Under the pieces are notes generated by a model. The model was not told the origin of the DNA. It did not search any database and saw nothing but the letters and a program-made list of their open reading frames with translations. A program made the position numbers and the translations under genes. From an uncultured Mycoplasmatota bacterium (GTDB lineage Bacteria > Bacillota_I > Bacilli_A > RF39 > UBA660): a stretch of DNA of 51,228 nucleotides. The stretch's first letter is position 1; the number at the start of each line of letters is the position of its first letter. Positions 30,979 through 40,241 of the stretch are shown in pieces. The DNA lies in contig URPE01000005.1 of the NCBI GenBank assembly GCA_900549625.1, positions 1 through 51,228 of the forward strand, given 5' to 3'.

Positions 30979-31962
30979 TTATAATTTATTATTCAATTGA
31001 ATAAAATAAGGGACTAAATTGTTTTTATAAAATACAGCGAAGTTTTCACTAATCGCTTTAGCAGAAAATATACTTACTAATTCATCAATGTAAGTGTAAC
31101 CAATGGTTTTATGATAATTAATATTTTTAGCAATATAATCAGATTCCATGCATTTTGCAGCCAAATATACTTGTATAGTTCTAACTACATATTCATTAAT
31201 AAAATCTATCTTGTCATAGTAACATTCTTGCAAGCCATGCTTTTTGGCATCTGCTAAAAGTTTATCTAAATTTATTTTTTTAAAATACTCTACCCCTAGT
31301 TTATTGACATATGGATGAGAATATTCATGAAAACATATTGTTACAATTTTATCAGAAATTTCTTTTTCAGCATTAATTGATATGCAACTTATAATCGTGT
31401 TTTCATTTATATAGCCAAAACTACCACTAACAAAATTGAATATTTTAATACCAAACTTTCCTGCACTATAACCAAAGAAATCTGTTATAATATTTGATTT
31501 AAAATTAACGTATGCGTTTAAGGCTTTAGTAAATTTATTACATAATGCATTATAGTAATTTGCATTATCACTGTAAAACTTTTCATAATTTGCTTTAGTC
31601 GTAAAATCTTTTAGTAAAAAACTTGCCTTTTTTTGATCAAAATATTTATTATTTATTTTTATTTGTTCGATATATTGATTATCTTTTATAGTATATTCAT
31701 AATCCATGGCTAGGGCAATTTGCAATGTTCTTTCGTAATAGTCAAACCCACCATTTTTGATGTATTCTTTTAACCCTAATGAAGCGTATTTTTTATACAT
31801 ATTATAAAAGTTTTGATAATAATTATTATTGCAACTTTTGAAAAAGAAATATTTACCATAATTTTCAGAAATTATACCATCTATATAAGCACAATAAAGC
31901 AGACCAAAAACTAATTCAATTCTTTTGTCAAACTCTGTCTTAATATCCATATTATTCTTCAC
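30979..31962 (-). CDS. Putative zinc metallopeptidase, DUF4932-like
   Basis: 327 aa. HExxH motif within ICFHEYSHPYVNKLG (near residue 209), followed by INEYVVRTIQVYLAAK whose Glu could be the third ligand of a gluzincin. The overall shape resembles DUF4932 proteins; this is from memory. No signal peptide, so cytoplasmic. The start lies inside the end of the upstream HTH gene (11-base overlap), so both are one operon. HTH plus intracellular metalloprotease recalls ImmA/ImmR, but the peptidase is not IrrE-like. Strong terminator follows. Confidence 0.65.
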   Translation of the reverse strand: MKNNMDIKTEFDKRIELVFGLLYCAYIDGIISENYGKYFFFKSCNNNYYQNFYNMYKKYASLGLKEYIKNGGFDYYERTLQIALAMDYEYTIKDNQYIEQIKINNKYFDQKKASFLLKDFTTKANYEKFYSDNANYYNALCNKFTKALNAYVNFKSNIITDFFGYSAGKFGIKIFNFVSGSFGYINENTIISCISINAEKEISDKIVTICFHEYSHPYVNKLGVEYFKKINLDKLLADAKKHGLQECYYDKIDFINEYVVRTIQVYLAAKCMESDYIAKNINYHKTIGYTYIDELVSIFSAKAISENFAVFYKNNLVPYFIQLNNKL

Positions 31963-32737
31963 TCATCATTGAACCACGTGATTCAATCTCGGCGATTTTT
32001 TCGATAACTTCTTCAGCGTTACTTGTATTAAGTTCTGTATAGCCAAGTTCTTTTAAGGCTTGATCTTTAATAGAGAATAGCTGTTGTGTTCGACCTAATT
32101 TTTCTTCCTTTTTTTGTTCAATTTCTTGAGCAAATCTTCGATGTGATTCGGCAAGTTTACTACGTGAGGCTCCCCCATTATTATATAATGTTAAAGCTGA
32201 GTATAAAATGCTTTCAAATATAAATTGTCTATCTTCATTAAATTTAAAATCATCTGGATTAGTGAAACCTGTTATTTTTGACATATAGCCAAATATATAT
32301 TTAATTTCAGGCACACTATTCATTGATTGTAGCATATGATAAAGATATAAAAAAGCATAATAATTTTCTTCTTTCTTTCTATCATCACTTAATTTTTCTT
32401 TCATTAAATTAAACATATCAGATAATAAATTTTGAGCATCTTTATTTAAGCTTTTTATATCTAAATAAGCATCTTCACTGGCATTACTTTTAATACTTTG
32501 ATTAAGTCTATTTTCAACATTCATTAAGTAATCAGTTGTAATATCTACGTTTTCAATATCTTTGCTATCTTGAATATCTAGTAATTTAAATAAAAGAATT
32601 TTCTTTTCTTTTGGCCATTTGTTAATATCATCAAGTTCAAGATAATTGTAAACCATTTGTCTTGATACACCTAAGTATTTTGCTAGTCTTACCTTTGATA
32701 TACCAAGTTCTTGTAATAGTTCATTTAATTTATTCAT
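31952..32737 (-). CDS. Helix-turn-helix regulator with helical C-terminal domain
   Basis: 261 aa from the ATG at 32737 (AGGA ten bases upstream; two ATGs three and four codons earlier touch the RBS). Residues about 1-35 are an HTH (LNELLQELGISKVRLAKYLGVSRQMVYNYLE). The rest is helical and charged, including a long coiled-coil-like part (FAQEIEQKKEEKLGRTQQLF). I do not recognise the C-terminal domain. First gene of an operon with the HExxH protein. Its promoter contains a dyad within the spacer, suggesting autoregulation. Confidence 0.75.
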   Translation of the reverse strand: MNKLNELLQELGISKVRLAKYLGVSRQMVYNYLELDDINKWPKEKKILLFKLLDIQDSKDIENVDITTDYLMNVENRLNQSIKSNASEDAYLDIKSLNKDAQNLLSDMFNLMKEKLSDDRKKEENYYAFLYLYHMLQSMNSVPEIKYIFGYMSKITGFTNPDDFKFNEDRQFIFESILYSALTLYNNGGASRSKLAESHRRFAQEIEQKKEEKLGRTQQLFSIKDQALKELGYTELNTSNAEEVIEKIAEIESRGSMMSEE

Positions 32738-32771
32738 TATCATCATTCCTATCTCTTTTATTTACATTTTA

Positions 32772-32801
32772 ATTATAAGGCACTATACATTTTAGTGTCA
32801 A
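32772..32801 (-). promoter_or_regulatory. Consensus promoter with dyad in the spacer
   Basis: Minus strand TTGACA (32801-32796), 18-base spacer, TATAAT (32777-32772), both perfect. The inverted repeat CACTA (32781-32785) / TAGTG (32793-32797) lies in the spacer, so a bound repressor would block polymerase. Confidence 0.8.
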
Positions 32802-32828
32802 GTAAAAGTAAACAAAAAGTTAAAAAGT

Positions 32829-32855
32829 AAGAAGAAAAATTTAAGTTTTCTTCTT
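32829..32855 (-). terminator. AT-rich terminator hairpin after mnmA
   Basis: AAGAAGAAAA / TTTTCTTCTT, perfect 10-bp stem overlapping the mnmA stop codon. Confidence 0.55.
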
Positions 32856-33963
32856 ATAAATACCAAAGTTTCTTATTATCTTTATATACTTCGTTTATAA
32901 CGCCACTACCAAGACACTCTTCACCATCATAGAAAACGCAAAACTGGCCTGGTGTAACGCTTTTAACGCCTTCATTATAGCGAACAATTAAATTACCATT
33001 GTCTAAATATTCCAACGAAATAGGATAGTCTTCTCCCCTATAACGGAACTTAGCAGTGCATTCAATTGGTCTTTTATCACTAATCCAATTAACATTCTCA
33101 AGTGAACAAGCATCACTAATTAAATACTTGCTATCTTCGCCAAAAGCAACATATAAAATATTTTGTTCAACATTTTTACCACATACATAGTGTCTTTCTT
33201 GATAGCCATTTATACCAACGTTTCTTCTTTGACCAATTGTATAATTCATTAAACCATTATGTTGACCTATAATTTCTTTTGTTTCAACATTTACAATATT
33301 ACCTGGATTTGGTTTTAAATAATTTTGCACAAACTCTTGAAAATGTCTTTCACCAATAAAACAAATACCTGTTGAATCTTTTTTGCTAGCTACATTTAAG
33401 TTTTTTCTTTTAGCTATTTCTCTTACTTCAGGCTTAGTTAAATTTCCAACTGGAAATAACACGTTTTCTAATTGCTCAGGTGATAACTGGGCTAGAAAAT
33501 AGGTTTGATCTTTGTTAGTGTCAACACCTCTTAGAAGCTTACCATCAACAAGTCTTGCATAATGGCCAGTTGCCATGTAAGTTGCCCCAAGTTTCATCGC
33601 TTCTTTTTTAAAAACATCAAATTTTATATATTTATTACAAAGTAAATCTGGATTAGGTGTTCTTCCTTTTTTAAGTTCCTCTAAGAAATAGGTGAATACA
33701 TTATCCCAATACTCCTTAATGAAATCTACACGATGTAAAGGTATATCAAGAATTTCACAAGTTTTTTTAGCATCATTATAATCAGTCTCTTGGGGACATA
33801 TATATTCATTTAAAGTTGGATTTCCTAAGATGTCATTATTTACAAGGGCATCCCAATTACGCATAAAAAGACCTTCTACTTCATATCCTTCTTTTTTTAA
33901 TAAATACGCACTGACAGCTGAATCAACTCCCCCACTCATACCTACAATTACTTTTTTTGTCAT
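32854..33963 (-). CDS. mnmA: tRNA-specific 2-thiouridylase
   Basis: 369 aa from ATG 33963 (AAGGA seven bases upstream; ATG two codons earlier is too close). Thiolates U34 of Lys, Glu and Gln tRNAs with sulfur from a cysteine desulfurase. PP-loop VGMSGGVDSAV near the N-terminus, catalytic Cys in NPDLLCNKYIKF (near 100) and second Cys in STGICFIGERHF (near 198). The C-terminal barrel (TVGQRR-like YTIGQRRNVGI, GQFCVFYDGEECLGSG) is complete. Confidence 0.97.
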   Translation of the reverse strand: MTKKVIVGMSGGVDSAVSAYLLKKEGYEVEGLFMRNWDALVNNDILGNPTLNEYICPQETDYNDAKKTCEILDIPLHRVDFIKEYWDNVFTYFLEELKKGRTPNPDLLCNKYIKFDVFKKEAMKLGATYMATGHYARLVDGKLLRGVDTNKDQTYFLAQLSPEQLENVLFPVGNLTKPEVREIAKRKNLNVASKKDSTGICFIGERHFQEFVQNYLKPNPGNIVNVETKEIIGQHNGLMNYTIGQRRNVGINGYQERHYVCGKNVEQNILYVAFGEDSKYLISDACSLENVNWISDKRPIECTAKFRYRGEDYPISLEYLDNGNLIVRYNEGVKSVTPGQFCVFYDGEECLGSGVINEVYKDNKKLWYL

Positions 33964-34023
33964 AAACATTCCTTCTTTACATGTTTATTTTAACAAAAAT
34001 ATAAGCATAAATCTATCTTAAAT

Positions 34024-34599
34024 TTAAGTTAATAAAAAAGAAAAGTTCTGAATTATTTTGGTTCCTGTAAACATAAGTAACGTATCATAAAAAATAATAC
34101 CTATGACTATAACTAGTACTCCTTTTACTAAATGAAACAAGAGTTCATTATTATTACTCTTATATAAAAATCTACCAATCATTCTTCTTGCAATTTGTAA
34201 ACATTTAGAAAAAAGAAATATTAAAAGAAAGATATATATAAATTTGGTTATTAGTAAGAATATTACACTAAATAATAAGCCTTTTAAACCGTATGTTAAA
34301 CTAAAAATACCTAGTAAAAAACCGCTACTCATTCCTTCATAAAAAATAATCGTACATAAAAGGGGTACACCAATTAAGCAAAATGATAAAAGAACACTTA
34401 TAATTACCATAAAAAAATGAAAATACAAGTAATTGAAACTCGACCCGCCCATATTACTTGCATAACTTATAACACTATATCTTAAGGCTTCTATATTAGT
34501 TATACCTAGAAACATACCAATACCAAAGCCAATTAAAAGAAGAACCATCAAAAACAGTAATAAATATTTTCTTGCTTGCAAATATCTTTTTATGTTCAT
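34024..34599 (-). CDS. spoIIM: Stage II sporulation protein M-like
   Basis: 191 aa from the ATG at 34599 (AGGTGAG upstream). Multi-pass membrane protein with about five TM helices. The layout of a basic N-terminus, a first helix (YLLLFLMVLLLIGFGIGMFL), an extracytoplasmic loop, then GMSSGFLLGIFSLTYGLKG matches SpoIIM, part of the SpoIIDMP peptidoglycan machine that drives engulfment. Sequence alone cannot exclude a non-sporulation SpoIIM-domain protein, but the spoIVB gene nearby supports the sporulation reading. Confidence 0.8.
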   Translation of the reverse strand: MNIKRYLQARKYLLLFLMVLLLIGFGIGMFLGITNIEALRYSVISYASNMGGSSFNYLYFHFFMVIISVLLSFCLIGVPLLCTIIFYEGMSSGFLLGIFSLTYGLKGLLFSVIFLLITKFIYIFLLIFLFSKCLQIARRMIGRFLYKSNNNELLFHLVKGVLVIVIGIIFYDTLLMFTGTKIIQNFSFLLT

Positions 34600-34671
34600 T
34601 AGTCTCACCTATCAAAGTATATTTACAAAAGCTATTTTTTATGATAAATTGATTAGAGAAAGAGGTGCAAG

Positions 34672-34767
34672 ATGAATAAGAAAGTAAGAACTATTGTAAC
34701 TTGGATTACATTATTTATTATGGTTGCTGGTATTGCTGCTTCCATTGTTGCTTATACTATTAGTTAA
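34672..34767 (+). CDS. 31-aa single-TM small protein
   Basis: Starts at ATG 34672, with AGAGGTG upstream and a terminator directly after the stop, so it is very likely a real gene. Basic N-terminus (MNKKVRT) followed by one TM helix (VTWITLFIMVAGIAASIVAY). It resembles the DUF4044 group of tiny Firmicutes membrane proteins; that is a memory-based match. It is divergent from spoIIM and convergent with spoIVB. Function unknown. Confidence 0.7.
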   Translation: MNKKVRTIVTWITLFIMVAGIAASIVAYTIS

Positions 34768-34795
34768 ATCGCTTTCATATAGTGATTTTTTTTAA
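34765..34795 (+). terminator. Terminator of the 31-aa gene
   Basis: AAATCGCT / AGTGATTT (one G-T pair) followed by eight T. Confidence 0.8.
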
Positions 34796-34800
34796 TATTT

Positions 34801-34834
34801 AAAAGAAGGCTATAATATTTTATCACCTTCTTTT
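34801..34834 (-). terminator. Terminator of spoIVB
   Basis: AAAAGAAGG (34801-34809) pairs with CCTTCTTTT (34826-34834); it includes the spoIVB stop codon. Confidence 0.65.
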
Positions 34835-35790
34835 AACATTGTTGTAATAAATATACCATAACCTTTTAAAGGATGATCCACTATAACATGGGTAACCGCG
34901 CCAATAATTTTGTCTTCTTGAACAATTGGTGAACCACTCATGCCTTGAATAACGCCACCTGTTTTATTAATAAGTTCTTGGTCAGTTATTTCAAAAGTTA
35001 AGTTCTTAGTATCTTTATTTTCAATATTAGTAATATTTATATCGTAATATTTTTTTTCACTGCCAGATAAAACTGTTACGATTGTAGCCCTACCTTTTTT
35101 AATATCACTAGGATTACCGACAGGAATTGTTTTTCTATCAACGCTTTCTTTATATATACCAAATATTCCATGATTAGTATTATTTTTTATATCACCATAT
35201 ATATGATTAAAGTTAAACTTAGCATTCTTTTCACCAGCATTACCTTCACTACTTTTTCTAATACTTGTTACAGTACTTTCAAATATATTACCAGTTTTAA
35301 CCTCAACAACTTTAGAGGAATTACTTTCTATAATCTCATGTCCTAAAGCACCATATACTTTTGTTTCTGGATCAATGTAAGAAATAGTGCCAAGTCCCGT
35401 GATGCCATCTTTAACGTATAAACCAGTTTTATAAACACCGTCTTGTTTTTTTAAAGACATTTCTATTATTTTATCTTCTGTGCCTCTTCTTACTGTTAAA
35501 ACAACTTTGTTATCTTTTATTTCTTTTTCAATCGCATGTGTTAAATCATCAATACTAGCAATTTCTTTATCATTTACTTTTAAAATATAATCACCAATTT
35601 GAATACTAGGATTTCCTCTTAAGTTTTCACCATCTACTTTATAAAATCCTATAACCATTACGCCAGTCATATCAATATGTATACCTACGTTTTCACCACC
35701 AAGCATAACTCTATCTGAATATGCTAAAACCTTAAGTGGTAAGAGACTAAATATACTAAGATTAACTAAAAAAGTTTGTAATTTTTTCAT
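34810..35790 (-). CDS. spoIVB: SpoIVB-like serine peptidase (S55)
   Basis: 326 aa from the last ATG of a run of three (GGTG upstream). N-terminal signal/anchor helix (LVNLSIFSLLPLKVLA), a PDZ domain (about 55-110, GNPSIQIGDYILKVNDKEI), then the S55 domain with catalytic His in KVYGALGHEI and Ser in GVIQGMSGSPIVQEDK, closing with IGAVTHVIVDHPLKGYGIFI. In Bacillus it signals from the forespore to activate pro-sigma-K processing. All catalytic landmarks are intact. Confidence 0.93.
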   Translation of the reverse strand: MKKLQTFLVNLSIFSLLPLKVLAYSDRVMLGGENVGIHIDMTGVMVIGFYKVDGENLRGNPSIQIGDYILKVNDKEIASIDDLTHAIEKEIKDNKVVLTVRRGTEDKIIEMSLKKQDGVYKTGLYVKDGITGLGTISYIDPETKVYGALGHEIIESNSSKVVEVKTGNIFESTVTSIRKSSEGNAGEKNAKFNFNHIYGDIKNNTNHGIFGIYKESVDRKTIPVGNPSDIKKGRATIVTVLSGSEKKYYDINITNIENKDTKNLTFEITDQELINKTGGVIQGMSGSPIVQEDKIIGAVTHVIVDHPLKGYGIFITTMLKEGDKIL

Positions 35791-35865
35791 CATCATCACC
35801 ATTTATATTATGATAAATTATAGTTATTTAATAATGGTAATATTTACTAGTTGGAGTTTTTTCAT

Positions 35866-35892
35866 AATAAAAAGCCCTTAATAGGACTTAAT
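35866..35892 (-). terminator. Terminator of proS
   Basis: Minus strand AAGTCCT ... AGGGCTT followed by TTT; it overlaps the proS stop. Confidence 0.7.
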
Positions 35893-37306
35893 ATTGTTTA
35901 CCAAAGTATATTTTATGTTTGGCAGGTTTACCACAGTAGGCACAAACACCATCGGTAATATCTTCTTTTATACAACGGCTCTTTAAACCAGTTTCTTCTT
36001 TAATCTTGTCTTCACAAGCAGTATCACCACACCAAGCTGTTAGAATGAATCCTGGTTTTGTTTTAGCTGTATTTATAAATTCTTCTTTAGATGTAACCTC
36101 ATAAATCATGCTATCACGTCTTTTTAAGGCTCTATTATACATATCACTTTGAATAATTGGTAACGTATCTATAATTTTATTTACTACTTCATTAGTAGGT
36201 ACACTTATTTTTTCTAAGGTATCTCTTCTAACCAAAGTAACAGTATTTTGTTCTAAGTCTCTTAGTCCAACTTCAATTCGAATGGGAATACCTTTCACCT
36301 CAGCATCAGCAAATTTGAAGCCTGGCGATTTATTAGAATCATCAATACTATAAGTAATGTTATCTGATAGTTTACTCGCAATATCATTAACTACATTTAA
36401 TATTTTTTCATCATTACTAATTGGCACGAATACTACTTTTATTGGAGCAATATTTGGCGGTAGTACAAGACCGTGATTATCACCATGTGTCATTATAAGG
36501 GCCCCAATCATTCTAGTAGAAACACCCCAGCTAGTTTGAAAAGGGGTCTTTAAAGTATTATCTTCATCTAAGTATTGAATGCCAAAGGCTTTGGCAAAAT
36601 GATCGCCAAAGAAATGACTTGTTCCGTTTTGCAAGGCCACTCCATCATACATCATTGCTTCAAGAGTATATGTTTCTTCAGCCCCAGCAAACTTTTCTTT
36701 TTCTGTTTTCTTACCAGTTAATACTGGTAAAGCAAGGATATTTCTTTGAAAATCTTCGTATACCTTAAACATTCTAAGTGTTTCTTGTTTTGCTTCTTCT
36801 TTTGTTCTATGTAACGTATGGCCTTCTTGCCAAAGAATCTCTCTACTTCTAAGGAAAGGTCTAGTTGTTTTTTCCCAACGTACAATCGTACACCACTGAT
36901 TATATAAAATTGGTAAATCACGGTAAGACTTAACAATATTTTTAAAGTGATCACAAAATAATACTTCACTTGTTGGTCTAACGCACATTCTTTCTTCTAA
37001 TTTATTTTCGCCTCCATGGGTTACCCAAGCAACTTCGGGAGCAAAACCTTTAACATGTTCTTTTTCAATATTTAGTAATGACTCAGGAATAAACATAGGC
37101 ATTTGCACATTTTGGTGTCCTAAGCGTTTAAACTCTTTATCTAAAATACTTTGCATTTGTTCCCATATTGCGTAACCATAAGGCCTAATTATCATGCTGC
37201 CTTTCGTATTACTATAACTTACTAAATCAGCTTCTCTTACTACGTCTGTATACCAAAGAGCAAAGTCAGTATCTCTGTCTGTTATCTTTGTTACCATTTT
37301 ACTCAT
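35888..37306 (-). CDS. proS: Prolyl-tRNA synthetase, short (ProS type 3) form
   Basis: 472 aa from ATG 37306. Class II synthetase charging tRNA-Pro. Short form without the editing insertion and with the type-3 C-terminal extension: motif 2 region WCTIVRWEKTTRPFLRSREI, HTLHRTKEEAKQE, motif 3 GVSTRMIGALIMTHGDNHG, and a C-terminal zinc-binding-like end (AWCGDTACEDK ... CAYCGKPAKHKIYFGKQY). This is the archaeal/eukaryote-like lineage also found in many Firmicutes and Mollicutes. Its start overlaps the xseB stop by 8 bases. Confidence 0.95.
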   Translation of the reverse strand: MSKMVTKITDRDTDFALWYTDVVREADLVSYSNTKGSMIIRPYGYAIWEQMQSILDKEFKRLGHQNVQMPMFIPESLLNIEKEHVKGFAPEVAWVTHGGENKLEERMCVRPTSEVLFCDHFKNIVKSYRDLPILYNQWCTIVRWEKTTRPFLRSREILWQEGHTLHRTKEEAKQETLRMFKVYEDFQRNILALPVLTGKKTEKEKFAGAEETYTLEAMMYDGVALQNGTSHFFGDHFAKAFGIQYLDEDNTLKTPFQTSWGVSTRMIGALIMTHGDNHGLVLPPNIAPIKVVFVPISNDEKILNVVNDIASKLSDNITYSIDDSNKSPGFKFADAEVKGIPIRIEVGLRDLEQNTVTLVRRDTLEKISVPTNEVVNKIIDTLPIIQSDMYNRALKRRDSMIYEVTSKEEFINTAKTKPGFILTAWCGDTACEDKIKEETGLKSRCIKEDITDGVCAYCGKPAKHKIYFGKQY

Positions 37307-37532
37307 TTGTATCACTCACTTCACTTTGAAAATCAGATATAGTTCCGTTTTCATTTAAGATCTTATTTACTTGACTAGTTGCATTATCAAGTTTTTCTTG
37401 ACAAATTTTAACTAAGTTCATCGCATCTGTATAAGCAGTAATGGCTTCTTCTAGTGGTGTGCCACCACTTTCTAATTTCTTAATAATTTCTTCTAATTCT
37501 TTTAATGCACTATCAAATGTTTTTTCATTCAT
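37299..37532 (-). CDS. xseB: Exodeoxyribonuclease VII small subunit
   Basis: 77 aa. FDSALKELEEIIKKLESGGTPLEEAI is the typical two-helix XseB sequence. AAGGAGA precedes the ATG. Overlaps xseA by ATGA, and proS at its other end. Confidence 0.95.
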   Translation of the reverse strand: MNEKTFDSALKELEEIIKKLESGGTPLEEAITAYTDAMNLVKICQEKLDNATSQVNKILNENGTISDFQSEVSDTNE

Positions 37533-38860
37533 GATATTATCTCCTTTACCTCTACATTAATTTCTCCATCATGTAATATAACATGTAGATTATCTTTTAT
37601 TTTTAAATTTTTACTTTCTTTGATAATAACCCCATCTTTTTTAATTAGAGAATAACCTTTATCTAAAATATTTAAGGGATTAACTAATTTTAATGTTTGT
37701 AATATATATTGTAAACTAGCGTCATTCTTATCAATGATACTTTTAATTTCCTTTTTTAACAATTTCTCTTTGTTACTTAGTTCTTCTTGTCTACTTGTTA
37801 AAAGCATATAAGGATTTTCTAGGATATAATTAGATGTTAAATGACTAAGAGTAAGTCTTTTTTCTTTTAAAATATTAGTTATATCACTATTTAGATTATC
37901 TACTAAAGTATCTAGTTTTTGAGCCTTTATTTCATATAAAGTCATTGGATTTTTAAGAATATAACTAGATTCTAATTTAAGTAATCGTTCATTATAAAAA
38001 TTAATATTATTTTTAATAGCATTACCAAGTTTACTTTCTAATAATTTAAATGTGTTTTTAACCTCTGGTATTGTTGGTACAGCCATCTCCGCTGCTCCCG
38101 TTGGTGTTGGGGCACGCATATCGGCAACATAATCACTAATTGTCACGTCTACTTCATGCCCTACAGCACTAATAATTGGTACTTTAGAATTATATATTGC
38201 TCTTGCTACAATTTCTTCATTAAAAGCCCACAAGTCTTCGATAGACCCACCACCTCGGCCTACAATTAAAACATCTATATCATAGTTATTTGCTAAATCG
38301 ATTTTTTTAGCAATATCACTTGCAGCCGATACACCTTGAACTAAAGCCGGAAATAAAATTGTTTCACATAATGGAAATCTTCTTTTTATCGTACTTAATA
38401 TATCTTTAATGGCTGCCCCGGTAGGTGCTGTTACAATACCAATTTTACTAGGATATTTAGGAATTGGTTTTTTATGTTCTTTAGCAAATAAGCCTTCTTG
38501 TAATAACTTTCTTTTTAGTTTTTCAAACTCAACATATAAAGAACCTAACCCGTCTACTTCCATGTGATCAATATATATTTGATAATTACCACCAGCTGGA
38601 TACACACTAATTCTGCCACTTACTAAGACGTTCATGCCATCTTCTGGCACAAATTTTAGAGTACTTGCTGCACTTCTAAACATAATTGCACTTATTCTTG
38701 ATTCGTTATCTTTAAGAGTTAAATAAAGGTGTCCTGATGAATGGTGTTTAAAGTTACTAATTTCACCCTTAAGATATATTTTCTTTAAATGGGGATTTTC
38801 ATCAAATATTGTTCTAATATAGTTATTTACTTGGGTTATTGTAATATAATTTTGATTCAT
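37529..38860 (-). CDS. xseA: Exodeoxyribonuclease VII large subunit
   Basis: 443 aa. Degrades single-stranded DNA with XseB. N-terminal OB-fold (ISNFKHHSSGHLYLTLKD), catalytic part with GIVTAPTGAAIKDIL, VLIVGRGGGSIEDLWAFN and SAVGHEVDVTISDYVAD, followed by the long coiled-coil region and a C-terminal end (LDKGYSLIKKDG). AGGTGAG precedes the ATG. xseB follows in overlap. Confidence 0.96.
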   Translation of the reverse strand: MNQNYITITQVNNYIRTIFDENPHLKKIYLKGEISNFKHHSSGHLYLTLKDNESRISAIMFRSAASTLKFVPEDGMNVLVSGRISVYPAGGNYQIYIDHMEVDGLGSLYVEFEKLKRKLLQEGLFAKEHKKPIPKYPSKIGIVTAPTGAAIKDILSTIKRRFPLCETILFPALVQGVSAASDIAKKIDLANNYDIDVLIVGRGGGSIEDLWAFNEEIVARAIYNSKVPIISAVGHEVDVTISDYVADMRAPTPTGAAEMAVPTIPEVKNTFKLLESKLGNAIKNNINFYNERLLKLESSYILKNPMTLYEIKAQKLDTLVDNLNSDITNILKEKRLTLSHLTSNYILENPYMLLTSRQEELSNKEKLLKKEIKSIIDKNDASLQYILQTLKLVNPLNILDKGYSLIKKDGVIIKESKNLKIKDNLHVILHDGEINVEVKEIIS

Positions 38861-38864
38861 TGTC

Positions 38865-39821
38865 TCACCTAATTCTATCTTGACTTTTCAAGATACTTTG
38901 AACATATGTATAATGCTCAGAATAGTTCTTTAAAATTTCATTTTTGTATTCTTCTGGAAAAGCAATGTTATGTTTTCTAGCAACAATGGCAATAGAATTT
39001 TCAATAGCAAATGGCGTCAATAAAGATAAATAATTATCAATTTCTTTTTTTCTTTCTGTACTAGCATCATTATAGAAGACTTTAAAATCTTCGTAAACAT
39101 TATCACAAGGTATCATTTTGTATTTTAAGGAATTATTTTTGTTTGAATCGGCAAAATTTTTTCTAAAACTCATGTCCATATCAAAACAAGGTGTTAGAAA
39201 TGCTAAATTATCTCCTTCAAAAATTTCCCAATTACCTAGATGAAAATCAGATTGCATCATCAAAAATAAAAATACATATCTATCACATAAACCGTTTAAT
39301 ATATTGCTACATAATTCTTTTTTATTAGGCTTACTTTGAAAATGATAATCTAAAGCATGAGCTACCATTTCTAAAGAATTATATTCTAACAAGGAATTAT
39401 TTAAATCATCTAGACTAGATATTCCAAGCGTACTTTCTAACTTTTCATTTTCTTTTAAAAAGTTTAGATATTGAAGCATTATCTCTTTACCAGAAAATAT
39501 TTCTTTGTCTTCCATTCGGTAATCTTCAGAAATAAGTCCATAAAGGCCATGTCCTAAAGATACAATTTCTGATTTAATCGTAGGAATTTGAACAACTTGA
39601 GCTAGATGTTCTAAGAGAAGTTCAACATAAAAACGATATGGTAATTTACTTTCACAAAAAATTTTCATAAACCAGTTTTTTTCATCAATATTTTTAAGCC
39701 ACCAACCTTGGTAATGCGGTCCACATCCATTTGTGGATTCTAATATTCCCTCTTTAATAGCTTTTCTTTGATTTGGAATAACTTATTTAAAATCGATATA
39801 ACCATTACTGTTCTTTTTCAT
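38865..39821 (-). pseudogene. HipA-like kinase-fold gene interrupted by an in-frame ochre codon
   Basis: The gene starts at ATG 39821 (AAGGAAG upstream, TAATG overlap with nusB), reads twelve codons to DFK, meets TAA at 39785-39783, then stays open in the same frame for 305 codons. A CAA to TAA change would explain it. The remaining ORF could only restart at the ATG at 39668, which has no RBS. The C-terminal half has HipA/PI-kinase-like landmarks: SDFHLGNWEIF (D-x-H-x-x-N) and TPCFDMDMSF (metal-binding D). Function when intact: probable protein kinase-like, unproven. May be a pseudogene, a strain polymorphism or a sequencing error. Confidence 0.7.
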
Positions 39822-40216
39822 TATTCTTCCTTTAATAATTTATCTAAAACGGCATTAATCATTTTTACAACGTCACTATCAGTATAAATTTTAGCAAGCT
39901 CTATGGCTTCATTAATAACTACTACAGGTGGTGTATCCATATATTTCATTTCATAAATACCCATTCTTAAAATGGCCGCCCCTGTTTTATCTAGTCTTTT
40001 AATATCCCAATTATTTAAATAACTATTAGCTAGTTTATCAATTTCATCAATTCTTTCCATGACACCAAAAACTATATCTTTAACAAACGCATTATCAAAA
40101 CCTATATTTTCTTTAATAACGTTCTCTATCTCATACGGCACTTTATTCTGACGCAAAATGTCTATTTGATATAAAATAGTCATACATTCTTTTCTAAGTT
40201 CACTTCTTTTATGCAT
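39821..40216 (-). CDS. nusB: Transcription antitermination factor NusB
   Basis: 131 aa, all-helical. RSELRKECMTILYQIDILRQ at the N-terminus and the closing KTGAAILRMGIYEMKYMDTPPVVVINEAIELAK (shown in part) are diagnostic. Binds boxA RNA with NusE in rRNA antitermination. The upstream gene ends in a terminator only 26 bases before the start, so some read-through or a close promoter is needed. Its stop overlaps the HipA-like gene start. Confidence 0.95.
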   Translation of the reverse strand: MHKRSELRKECMTILYQIDILRQNKVPYEIENVIKENIGFDNAFVKDIVFGVMERIDEIDKLANSYLNNWDIKRLDKTGAAILRMGIYEMKYMDTPPVVVINEAIELAKIYTDSDVVKMINAVLDKLLKEE

Positions 40217-40241
40217 AAAACATCACCATCATTATTTTATC

